Part shown: piece after piece, positions 1-5,063 of the stretch
Layout of the letters: each line of letters starts with the position of its first letter
How positions within the stretch are numbered: the stretch's first letter is position 1
Source of the DNA: Planctomycetota bacterium
GTDB taxonomy: Bacteria > Planctomycetota > MHYJ01 > JACQXL01
Length of the DNA stretch: 5,063 nt
Assembly (NCBI GenBank): GCA_016208805.1
Contig: JACQXL010000248.1
Location: 1-5,063 of the forward strand
Reading direction: 5' to 3'
Position numbers and translations under genes: made by a program
The notes under the pieces: model-generated
Told to the model about the DNA's origin: nothing
What the model saw: the letters and a program-made list of their open reading frames with translations, nothing else
The model's database searches: none

Positions 1-18
1 ATCCGTGTAATCTGTGGC
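1..18. repeat. Possible edge of a dispersed intergenic repeat (ATCCGTGTAATCTGTGGC)
   Basis: The first 18 bases resemble the ATCTGTGTAATCTGTGG-type sequence that recurs between genes in many environmental bacterial genomes. Only the edge is inside the window and no second copy is present here, so this is a recollection-based call. The rest of the 43-nt region downstream of the DUF4340 stop shows no gene and no clear terminator hairpin. Confidence 0.25.
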
Positions 19-43
19 TGCCGTTTCTTTGATAATCCGGAGC

Positions 44-1918
44 TTATTTCGGCGGTTCGACCGGAGTAATGATTTTCTGTAATGTCTCTACCAATCTGTC
101 AGGAACCGTGAAGACGACGGGCTCGTCTTCCAGCATCCCGTAGTAATAGTTGGTATCCGCTTTCTTGATGCCCAGAACGAGTGTTTTCCGGACAGCGGTA
201 TTATCGTCTTTCTTGTGCTCAAGTGTTATTTTAGTCGCAGGGTCTGTTAATCCGTATTGGGTCAGGTCATCCGACTGGTCGGCCAGGTATTCGCCGGCCG
301 AGAGGAAACAGAATTCGTTACGCAATCCATTGATATTTTCTCTTACAGCCACCGGCTCTTCTCTGGGCGCAACCATCTTCCATTCCTGCAGTTTGGCCTG
401 CTCATAGACCAGCGGTTCTTTGTCCTTCTGGATAATCGTCAGTCTGGTAACCTTATCCGGCGCGATATTAAGGATGTTCTTCTTCCTGAAATGGATAGAG
501 CCCTTCCGGACGTAATCATAGGTATTTTTATTAAACGCCACGACCTTGGGCTGGCCGGCCATCTTGACATAAACATATTTCTGTTCCTGCCCGATGCCGA
601 ACAGATACCGGCTATCGTTAAGGGTTATTTCTAAACCGGAAAACGGCTCAACCAACCCGTAAGGCGCTAAATTGGTATCAGTATCAGCCACGAACTGTTC
701 TATTTCCGTGTCATTCAGTTTCTCTACGAAATCCTTGATGCTGTCCGGGTTAAACTCGGCAGTGGCCGGCTGGGCCATCTTCCAATCGGTATCCTTGTTA
801 AGCGCGGCCAGTTGCCGGTCATGGTGCTTGATTTCTATCCTGGTCAGTTTATCCTTATCCAGTTCAAAGAACTTCTTATATCTCAAATCTTCCAGTTTGG
901 GCATCAGGCGGGTGACCACGCCGGGGTCAATGGTGGAAACTACCGGCAGGCCCTGTTTCATCGCATAGAATTTGCCTTCCACCTTGCCGACCAGGAGCGT
1001 TTCGGTCTTGCCTGTTGAGTCCGTTCCTTCCAGCATCACCTCAGGCGGCGTAAGCCCGTATTTATTGAAATCCATCGCATTCTCATCCACGAACTCGGTT
1101 GATTTGGTGTCGTTTAAGGCATAGCGCAGGTCATTGACCTTATGGATATCGCATTTATCAGCCACGGGCTTGAGCAGAAACCAGTCTTCGCCCTTCTTCT
1201 CCATCTCTATGGCCTGGCCACTGGGATAATTGAGCCGGAGTTTAGCCAACTGGTAGACATCGGTATCAAATATCTTCTTATAGCGCAGGTCAAAAACGGA
1301 TTTATTGGTCTTATCAAATAATGATTTGGCAACGATATAGACATTCCCGTCATTCGACGGGACTCCGCTTCGCTCCGCGCTATTATCTGTTACCTTAAGA
1401 TAGATTCCCAAATCCATCGGCGCATCCTTACCGAACTTGAGGTTATAAACTTTATTATCTTTGCCCTGCATAAGTGCAGGACTGCCTGCGGGCTTGCCGG
1501 TGAACGAGACGATGACACGCGGGTTATCCAAACCGTATTGTGCCAGGTCTTTGGGTGCACTGATGGTATTCTTCTTTTCCAGAGAGACTATGTCCTGAAC
1601 GATGCCATCCAGCGCTGATTTATCCGACTTGGCTTTGACCGGTGTGGTCATCTGCCAGTCATCTCCCTCCCGGGTGCAGGTAATCGTGGTGGTCGCGCTG
1701 GGCGAAACGGCGCTATACCCCGACGCTTCGGTCGGGACTCCGCTCACGCTACGTTGGATAATCTCCACTTTGGTAATGTCTTTAGCATCAACCTGAAAGA
1801 ATTTCTTCTGGGCTTGTTCCACTTCCTCCTTGGTCGGTTGGTGGCGCTCAAAGAAATACAGGTATGCGCCGAATAAGATAGCAACTACTAAAAGGATAAT
1901 TGTTGTTTTAGTTTTCAT
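44..1918 (-). CDS. Membrane-anchored DUF4340 protein with four tandem repeats
   Basis: A 624-residue protein of unknown function, the fourth gene of the GldAFG-like operon. An N-terminal helix (about residues 5-23, after MKTKT) is a signal anchor and places the rest outside the cytoplasmic membrane. The remainder is four copies of one module. Each begins with a basic/aromatic stretch (QKKFF, DLRYKKIF, DLRYKKFF, FRKKNI), then a strand with D..K(V/L)....I, a tryptophan (88, 246, 379, 513), and a YGL motif (128-130, 287-289, 420-422, 555-557). The Trp-to-YGL spacing is nearly constant at 40, 41, 41 and 42 residues. This pattern matches DUF4340 proteins, which are commonly found beside GldG-like genes. 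The first module carries two extra loops (about 57-75 and 179-191) encoded by palindromic repeats. The start ATG at 1918 gives a sensible anchor; upstream there is only a weak AAGA-like purine run. DUF4340 assignment is firm, the function open; a role as an extracytoplasmic partner of the transporter is inferred from context. Confidence 0.92.
   Translation of the reverse strand: MKTKTTIILLVVAILFGAYLYFFERHQPTKEEVEQAQKKFFQVDAKDITKVEIIQRSVSGVPTEASGYSAVSPSATTTITCTREGDDWQMTTPVKAKSDKSALDGIVQDIVSLEKKNTISAPKDLAQYGLDNPRVIVSFTGKPAGSPALMQGKDNKVYNLKFGKDAPMDLGIYLKVTDNSAERSGVPSNDGNVYIVAKSLFDKTNKSVFDLRYKKIFDTDVYQLAKLRLNYPSGQAIEMEKKGEDWFLLKPVADKCDIHKVNDLRYALNDTKSTEFVDENAMDFNKYGLTPPEVMLEGTDSTGKTETLLVGKVEGKFYAMKQGLPVVSTIDPGVVTRLMPKLEDLRYKKFFELDKDKLTRIEIKHHDRQLAALNKDTDWKMAQPATAEFNPDSIKDFVEKLNDTEIEQFVADTDTNLAPYGLVEPFSGLEITLNDSRYLFGIGQEQKYVYVKMAGQPKVVAFNKNTYDYVRKGSIHFRKKNILNIAPDKVTRLTIIQKDKEPLVYEQAKLQEWKMVAPREEPVAVRENINGLRNEFCFLSAGEYLADQSDDLTQYGLTDPATKITLEHKKDDNTAVRKTLVLGIKKADTNYYYGMLEDEPVVFTVPDRLVETLQKIITPVEPPK
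1346..1381 (-). repeat. Palindromic element inserted in-frame in the DUF4340 gene, copy A
   Basis: Read on the minus strand, an AGCGGAGT lead-in is followed by a hairpin with stem CCCGTC/GACGGG (plus-strand 1346-1351 with 1356-1361) and loop GAAT. It encodes residues 180-191 (SAERSGVPSNDG), placed between the strands GIYLKV and VYIVAK. The equivalent turn in modules 2-4 is about 12 residues shorter, which equals the length of the element. Confidence 0.75.
1718..1753 (-). repeat. Palindromic element inserted in-frame in the DUF4340 gene, copy B
   Basis: Read on the minus strand, an AGCGGAGT lead-in is followed by a hairpin with stem CCCGAC/GTCGGG (plus-strand 1719-1724 with 1731-1736) and a six-base loop. 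It shares GGGACTCCGCT (1734-1744) with copy A at 1359-1369, and the two copies are 375 bases apart, so they are read in the same codon frame (SGVP in both). It encodes residues about 56-67, within an extra loop of roughly 18 residues absent from the other three modules. Confidence 0.75.
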
Positions 1919-1933
1919 AATTCTTAATCGTTA

Positions 1934-2025
1934 GTGTCATTCTGAGCAGAGCGAAGAATCTCATTACGCTCAGGATAAACTCCGCGAAGAATCTCAATTA
2001 GACCCTTCACTCCGTTCAGGGTGAC
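1934..2025. repeat. Composite array of GTC-anchored hairpin repeat units between GldG-like and DUF4340 genes
   Basis: At least two complete units face each other. Unit 1 on the plus strand (hairpin 1939-1959, preceded by GTGTC) has outer stem ATTCT/AGAAT, a GA/GA tandem mismatch, inner stem GC/GC and loop AGA. Unit 2 on the minus strand (hairpin 2022-2002, preceded by GTC) has outer stem ACCCT/AGGGT, the same GA/GA mismatch, inner stem AC/GT and loop GGA. Between them lie partial units: CGCTCAGGAT (1967-1976) resembles the end of an opposite-facing copy, and GCGAAGAATCTCA occurs twice (1951-1963 and 1984-1996). It fills nearly all of the 119-nt gap. A small separate hairpin, ACTCAG/CTGAGT (2024-2029 with 2033-2038), touches the GldG-like stop codon. 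No T-run follows either structure on the minus strand. Confidence 0.85.
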
Positions 2026-2037
2026 TCAGCCACTGAG

Positions 2038-3579
2038 TTACTTACGCCTCATTATCCACATAAACACGCCTAACAACCCACCCAGAGCCGGGATAATAAT
2101 TATGCTGAACCAGAAAAGGAAACTAATCCGGGTCGGAGTCAGGTCAATATGTTTGTCTTCGGGCTTTTTGGGTTCAATGGAAAGCAGGACTTCCTGACCG
2201 GTCATCCAGCGGACGGTATTCATAAACAGGTCAACCCGTCCGCCCAGGAACAAAGGATTTGGCATACCTCCGCCAAGGGTGGATGAGGTAAATTTATTCT
2301 TAAGATGGTCTGAATCGCCGATGACCACCAGTTTTGCCTCTTTTTCTGCCGTAGCGGTCGGCGTCGCAGGTGCCGCATTATCTATCTGCACCTTTTTAGT
2401 AATCGCCACGGCCAGTGAAATCGGCCCTTTGCGGTCCTTATCGGCATTAAACTTGGCAGTATGCTTCTTGGTCAATTCCTCAATATTGGTTTCCAGCCAG
2501 GCGCTGGATTCGGTCTTGACCAGTTCCGTACCAGCGGCGCCGGCGGCCAGTTCCACCGGTCTTCCAAATACAAAAATTGTTTCCGCATCTTTCATTTTCT
2601 CGGTTATCTTATGGCTACCGTAACTGCTAAGAACAACCGCCATCGGCTCAGGATTGCCTAAAAACGGCATACAATTCTTCGGGTCAATGATGATACCGTC
2701 ATCCAGTTTCACGCCCCATTCCTTGAGCGTATTTTCTATGCCGGTCTCGGTCATCGGGTCAAGGAGCACAATCAGGTTACCCCCGTTTTTGAGATACTTA
2801 TTTATTATCTGCAGTTCCGGTGCGGAAAACGGTTTCCTGGGGCCGGCCACTATCAATGCTCCGCAGTCAGCCGGTATCTGATGTTCCTCAAGAAGTCTTA
2901 TCTTTTTGGTCTCAATGTTCTCCCTCTTAATATAGGCATTAATCATTGCGCAGTCTTCCTGTTCGCCGCTGTCAATATCGGGCTCGTCCTGGCCGGTCAT
3001 AAAATAAATGACCACTTTCTGGACCTGGGTCACATTAAGAATCGCCGAGGTAACGGCCTCTTCCCCTTTAAATGATTTAATACCGGCTTCCTGGCCCCAT
3101 TGGCCGTATTCACGTTCGTAGGTTTCTATTAAATTAACATTCTTCTGGCGTTCACCGCAAACTAAAACCATATCATTCGGCGCAACCGTCTCCACTTTCA
3201 GTTTTCTCTTGAGCAGTTCAAACTCTTCCGGAGACTGAGCCGCTTTAATTTCCTCAACAATAATCTTGTCTTTACCGTAGATCTTATATTCCTCAAGAAG
3301 GTCTGCGAGTTTACGTTGAATCTCCGCAACACTCACGGTACGATAAGGAGAATCGTCAAAGACGGTATAAATCTTCACCGGTTCTTTGAGATTATTGAGG
3401 ACATTCTTGGTCTTGGCGGAAAGCGCATGCTCCTGCTTGAAGGTACAGTCAACCCGGAAGTGACGGCGCGATGATAAGTAGTTAATACCGACCAGAATGC
3501 CAAGTGCAATGATTACCATCGCCGCAACATTCAGGGTGGTCAGCAATTTCTGTTTCTTACCCCAACCGGTATTTTCCAT
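2038..3579 (-). CDS. GldG-like ABC transporter auxiliary protein (ABC_transp_aux family)
   Basis: Predicted membrane-anchored extracytoplasmic partner of the ABC transporter, 513 residues from the chosen start. An N-terminal helix (about 13-35, ending INYLSSRRHFRVDCT) is followed by a large soluble region and a C-terminal helix (about 484-509) with a short positive tail MRRK. Family landmarks seen: FKGEEAVTSAI (170-180), TGQDEP (195-200, the place where relatives often carry a GHGE-like motif), ALIVAGPRKPFS leading to YLKNGGNLIVLLDP (about 241-274), IGDSDHLKN (420-428) and GGRVDLFMNTVRWM (446-459). An Ala/Thr/Pro-rich linker occurs at about 401-415. The permease gene lies upstream and the DUF4340 gene 119 nt downstream, as in other GldFG-like operons. 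The start is uncertain: the ATG at 3579 fits the family's N-terminus but has no Shine-Dalgarno sequence. An in-frame ATG at 3651 has a GGA about nine bases upstream and overlaps the permease stop, and would add 24 residues partly encoded by the palindrome. A third in-frame ATG at 3711 lies deep in the permease gene. Exact role unknown. Confidence 0.9.
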   Translation of the reverse strand: MENTGWGKKQKLLTTLNVAAMVIIALGILVGINYLSSRRHFRVDCTFKQEHALSAKTKNVLNNLKEPVKIYTVFDDSPYRTVSVAEIQRKLADLLEEYKIYGKDKIIVEEIKAAQSPEEFELLKRKLKVETVAPNDMVLVCGERQKNVNLIETYEREYGQWGQEAGIKSFKGEEAVTSAILNVTQVQKVVIYFMTGQDEPDIDSGEQEDCAMINAYIKRENIETKKIRLLEEHQIPADCGALIVAGPRKPFSAPELQIINKYLKNGGNLIVLLDPMTETGIENTLKEWGVKLDDGIIIDPKNCMPFLGNPEPMAVVLSSYGSHKITEKMKDAETIFVFGRPVELAAGAAGTELVKTESSAWLETNIEELTKKHTAKFNADKDRKGPISLAVAITKKVQIDNAAPATPTATAEKEAKLVVIGDSDHLKNKFTSSTLGGGMPNPLFLGGRVDLFMNTVRWMTGQEVLLSIEPKKPEDKHIDLTPTRISFLFWFSIIIIPALGGLLGVFMWIMRRK

Positions 3580-3585
3580 AAAGTA

Positions 3586-3629
3586 AACTGATTTAGCGCC
3601 CCGATGGCCATCGGGGTGTTTAATCAGTT
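3586..3629. repeat. 44-nt near-perfect palindrome at the start of the GldG-like gene
   Basis: The core CCCCGATGGCCATCGGGG (3599-3616) is an 18-bp perfect palindrome. The same axis of symmetry (between 3607 and 3608) extends outward: 3595/3620 and 3597/3618 pair, then AACTGATT (3586-3593) pairs with AATCAGTT (3622-3629). Only 3594/3621, 3596/3619 and 3598/3617 fail to pair. It occupies most of the 62 nt between the permease stop and the ATG at 3579, where a ribosome binding site would be expected. With no loop at the centre, an RNA hairpin would have to open several core pairs. No T-run follows, so a terminator is unlikely. Confidence 0.9.
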
Positions 3630-3641
3630 CAATCCGCTTAC

Positions 3642-4355
3642 TTACTTCCATCTGCGGGATTCCAAAACCCGCACCGACATAAAGATAAAGAATACGATCA
3701 TACTCAAACAATAAACAATATCACGGCTGTCAAGCAAACCCTTTCCAAATGACTCCAAATGCTCATTGAAACCGATATATCCGAGAATGTTTTTCCATGG
3801 TGCCGGCATAAATTGAGCCCACCAGCCGAAAACCCATAAGATAATCAGTATTACAAACGCAATTATTACGGCGATAACTTGATTAGATGTAAAAGAAGAT
3901 ACGAATAACCCGATGATCAGGAATACGCCGGTCAGGCAGAACAGCCCGACATAGCCGGAAATAATCGCCCCGCCGTCCGGGTTGCCCCACTTGAAAAGCA
4001 ATGCCGCATAAGCGAAGGTCGGCACGGTCAGGGTAATGAAGAATACCAGGGCAGACAGATATTTGGTAAGCACAACCTCGGTCTCGGTTATCGGTGCGGT
4101 CATCAGCATCTCCAATGTACCTGCTTTCTTTTCCTCAGCCAGCAACCGCATCGTAATCATCGGAGAAATAATCATGCTGATAAAACTAACAAACCCAAGT
4201 ATATATCTCAAAGTATCGGCATCTTTCGCCTCACGAAGAATGTTATAAAAGAAAAATCCTGTGCATAACAGGAATGCCGTCATTATCACATAGGCCAGCG
4301 GCGAATAGAAATATGACATCAGTTCGCGCTTGCCTAAAACTATTATATTACGCAT
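3642..4355 (-). CDS. ABC-2 type transporter permease, GldF-like
   Basis: Integral membrane subunit that would pair with the upstream ATPase to form the transport channel. The 237-residue length fits the GldF-like/ABC-2 permease family. Hydrophobic segments are visible at about residues 19-39, 51-68, 97-121, 131-154, 159-182 and 212-229, giving six predicted helices. The N-terminal part carries the familiar pattern of an ELMSYFYSPLAYVI stretch leading into helix 1. The cytoplasmic loop after helix 2, LLAEEKKAGTLEMLMTAPIT (71-90), is characteristic of the family and is the likely coupling surface with the ATPase. The C-terminus VRVLESRRWK is also typical. The start is the ATG at 4355; the upstream bases TGACACTTAAATAAT contain no clear Shine-Dalgarno sequence, and a palindromic repeat ends only about 10 nt upstream. 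The next gene starts 62 nt after the stop, or overlaps this stop if its alternative start is used. Confidence 0.94.
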   Translation of the reverse strand: MRNIIVLGKRELMSYFYSPLAYVIMTAFLLCTGFFFYNILREAKDADTLRYILGFVSFISMIISPMITMRLLAEEKKAGTLEMLMTAPITETEVVLTKYLSALVFFITLTVPTFAYAALLFKWGNPDGGAIISGYVGLFCLTGVFLIIGLFVSSFTSNQVIAVIIAFVILIILWVFGWWAQFMPAPWKNILGYIGFNEHLESFGKGLLDSRDIVYCLSMIVFFIFMSVRVLESRRWK

Positions 4356-4365
4356 ATTATTTAAG

Positions 4366-4434
4366 TGTCATTGCGAGCCCGAAGGGCGCGGCAATCACAA
4401 GAGATTGCTTCGTCGCCCGCTCCTCGCAATGACA
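4366..4434. repeat. Paired inverted hairpin repeat (REP/BIME-like) between ATPase and permease genes
   Basis: A 69-nt element with 12-nt perfect terminal inverted repeats, TGTCATTGCGAG at 4366-4377 and its complement at 4423-4434. Each half folds again by itself: ATTGC (4370-4374) pairs with GCAAT (4391-4395), and ATTGC (4404-4408) pairs with GCAAT (4426-4430). An inner stem GCAATC/GATTGC (4391-4396 with 4403-4408) leaves a six-base loop. Two GTC-anchored units facing each other is the layout of bacterial interspersed mosaic elements. It fills most of the 87-nt gap and would be transcribed within the operon mRNA. No T-run follows on the minus strand, so it does not look like an intrinsic terminator. 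Confidence 0.85.
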
Positions 4435-4442
4435 TTTCGGAA

Positions 4443-5063
4443 TTATTCCCCCGCTGTCACCCTGATAAACAGGTCTTCCAGCGTCTCTTTCTCTATCCTC
4501 AATTCCCTGATTGTCCACTTATTACTAACGCAGGCATTATAAATCTCTTCCCGGATATCCTTGTCGGTATCTATGGTAAATGAATTCCAACCATTTGTTT
4601 CCGCTACTGTTACATTCTTAAACAGGCGGCTTAATGCCTGCTCTATTTCGGCGGCCGGTCCACGCACTTCCAGTTTCACCTTCTGCCGTCCGGCCGCATC
4701 CTTGACCAAATTAACCAGCGTATCCATTGCGGCAATCTTACCGTGATTGATGATAATCACCCGGTTACATATCATCTCCACCTCTGGTAAAATGTGGGTG
4801 GAAAGAATAATCGTGCGCTCGGTAGCCAGTTCCTTAATCAGTTCCCGGGTCTGGCGTATCTGGTGCGGGTCAAGCCCAATAGTCGGCTCATCAAGGATAA
4901 GGATGGACGGGTTGTGGATAATCGCATCGGCCAGTGCGACCCGCTGGCGGTAACCTTTGGAAAGTTGCCCGATAATCCGGTTGGCCACATCCTTGATACG
5001 ACATTTCTCAAGAACTTCGTCAAGCCTCGCTTTCAGGTCGGCAGAGGCAACTCTCTTTAGCGC
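4443..5063 (-). CDS. ABC transporter ATP-binding protein, GldA-like (partial, N-terminus outside window)
   Basis: This is the nucleotide-binding subunit of an ABC-2 type transporter; it would hydrolyse ATP on the cytoplasmic face to drive the permease encoded next. The reading frame stays open to the window edge, giving 206 visible residues. Seen in order: the signature motif LSKGYRQR (visible residues 34-41, a form of LSGGQ common in GldA/ABC-2 ATPases), Walker B ILILDEP (54-60), the D-loop GLDP (63-66) and the H-loop histidine in STH (His90). A C-terminal extension of about 100 residues ends in ETLEDLFIRVT, typical of ATPases of this family. Walker A and the Q-loop should lie in the roughly 100 residues beyond position 5063, judged from a usual family length near 300. 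A GTG at 4988 falls inside the conserved ATPase fold, so it is not the start. The permease gene follows after 87 nt. ATPase assignment is very secure; GldA-like rests on the motif form and neighbours. Confidence 0.95.
   Translation of the reverse strand, partial: ALKRVASADLKARLDEVLEKCRIKDVANRIIGQLSKGYRQRVALADAIIHNPSILILDEPTIGLDPHQIRQTRELIKELATERTIILSTHILPEVEMICNRVIIINHGKIAAMDTLVNLVKDAAGRQKVKLEVRGPAAEIEQALSRLFKNVTVAETNGWNSFTIDTDKDIREEIYNACVSNKWTIRELRIEKETLEDLFIRVTAGE

Larger units (their letters stand above)
47..1813 (-). repeat. Four tandem protein-level modules in the DUF4340 gene
   Basis: Module limits judged by eye are residues 36-209, 210-343, 344-475 and 476-624. Lengths are about 174, 134, 132 and 149 residues, the last including the C-terminal tail. 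Shared marks are the opening basic/aromatic motif, one Trp followed by (M/L)..P, the YGL..P motif and a closing PVV- or VYIV-type strand. The DNA is too diverged to be a recent duplication, so this is an old internal amplification. Confidence 0.8.

Noticed and set aside
257..634. 125-codon open frame on the plus strand
   Set aside because: It lies wholly opposite the DUF4340 gene, shows no recognisable domain, and the minus-strand protein has a clear fourfold repeat and a signal anchor in that DNA.
1346..1381. Sequencing error or frameshift causing the extra loop in the DUF4340 protein
   Set aside because: The frame is intact on both sides and the extra residues correspond to a complete hairpin that recurs at 1718-1753.
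1934..2040. CRISPR array or tRNA-like structure
   Set aside because: There are only two 13-bp direct copies with unequal, non-spacer-like content between them, and no cloverleaf or CCA end.
2279..2623. 114-codon open frame on the plus strand opposite the GldG-like gene
   Set aside because: It is antisense to conserved motifs of the GldG-like protein and has no convincing domain; this is a shadow frame.
3586..3629. Operator for a dimeric repressor controlling a separate promoter
   Set aside because: The symmetry would fit, but no -35/-10 pair could be recognised nearby and similar palindromes sit in the other junctions, so a repeat element is the simpler reading.
4366..4434. Rho-independent terminator between ATPase and permease genes
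   Set aside because: There is no run of T after the stem on the minus strand, and the internal two-unit organisation fits a dispersed repeat better.
4986..4988. GTG as start codon of the ATPase
   Set aside because: The frame continues upstream to the window edge with plausible ATPase sequence, and a start here would remove Walker A and the Q-loop.
4838..5023. 61-codon open frame on the minus strand overlapping the ATPase gene
   Set aside because: It covers the signature and Walker B region of the ATPase in another frame; the ATPase frame is clearly the real one.

Overview
The window holds four co-directional minus-strand genes, read from high to low coordinates: the C-terminal part of an ABC transporter ATPase (cut by the right window edge), an ABC-2 type permease, a membrane-anchored GldG-like auxiliary protein and a membrane-anchored DUF4340 protein. 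This matches the widespread GldA/GldF/GldG-like export or gliding-type ABC cassette followed by a DUF4340 gene. Its substrate is unknown outside Bacteroidota gliding motility, so no transported molecule is assigned here. No plus-strand gene is convincing. The operon promoter and the start of the ATPase lie beyond position 5063.

Layout: ATPase 5063-4443; 87-nt gap almost filled by a palindromic repeat; permease 4355-3642; 62-nt gap containing a 44-nt near-perfect palindrome; GldG-like protein 3579-2038 (start uncertain); 119-nt gap filled by a composite hairpin-repeat array; DUF4340 protein 1918-44; then 43 nt with no gene. Inferred working model: the ATPase and the six-helix permease form the membrane pump, while the GldG-like and DUF4340 proteins, each held by an N-terminal helix, place large domains outside the cytoplasmic membrane.

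The most unusual content is the load of short palindromic repeats. All three gene junctions carry one, and two further related copies lie inside the DUF4340 coding sequence, in the same reading frame. Comparing the four internal repeats of that protein shows that only the first repeat has extra residues at exactly these two places (about 18 and about 12), so these look like in-frame insertions of a mobile hairpin element, as with Rickettsia palindromic elements. The copies also show paired base changes that keep the hairpins intact.

Organism: moderate G+C, SD-poor starts, a GldAFG/DUF4340 cassette and many dispersed hairpins of the GTCATTGCGAG / GTCATTCTGAG type suggest an environmental, probably uncultivated Gram-negative-type bacterium (Planctomycetota, Omnitrophota or Desulfobacterota-like are possible). 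This placement is a low-confidence inference.
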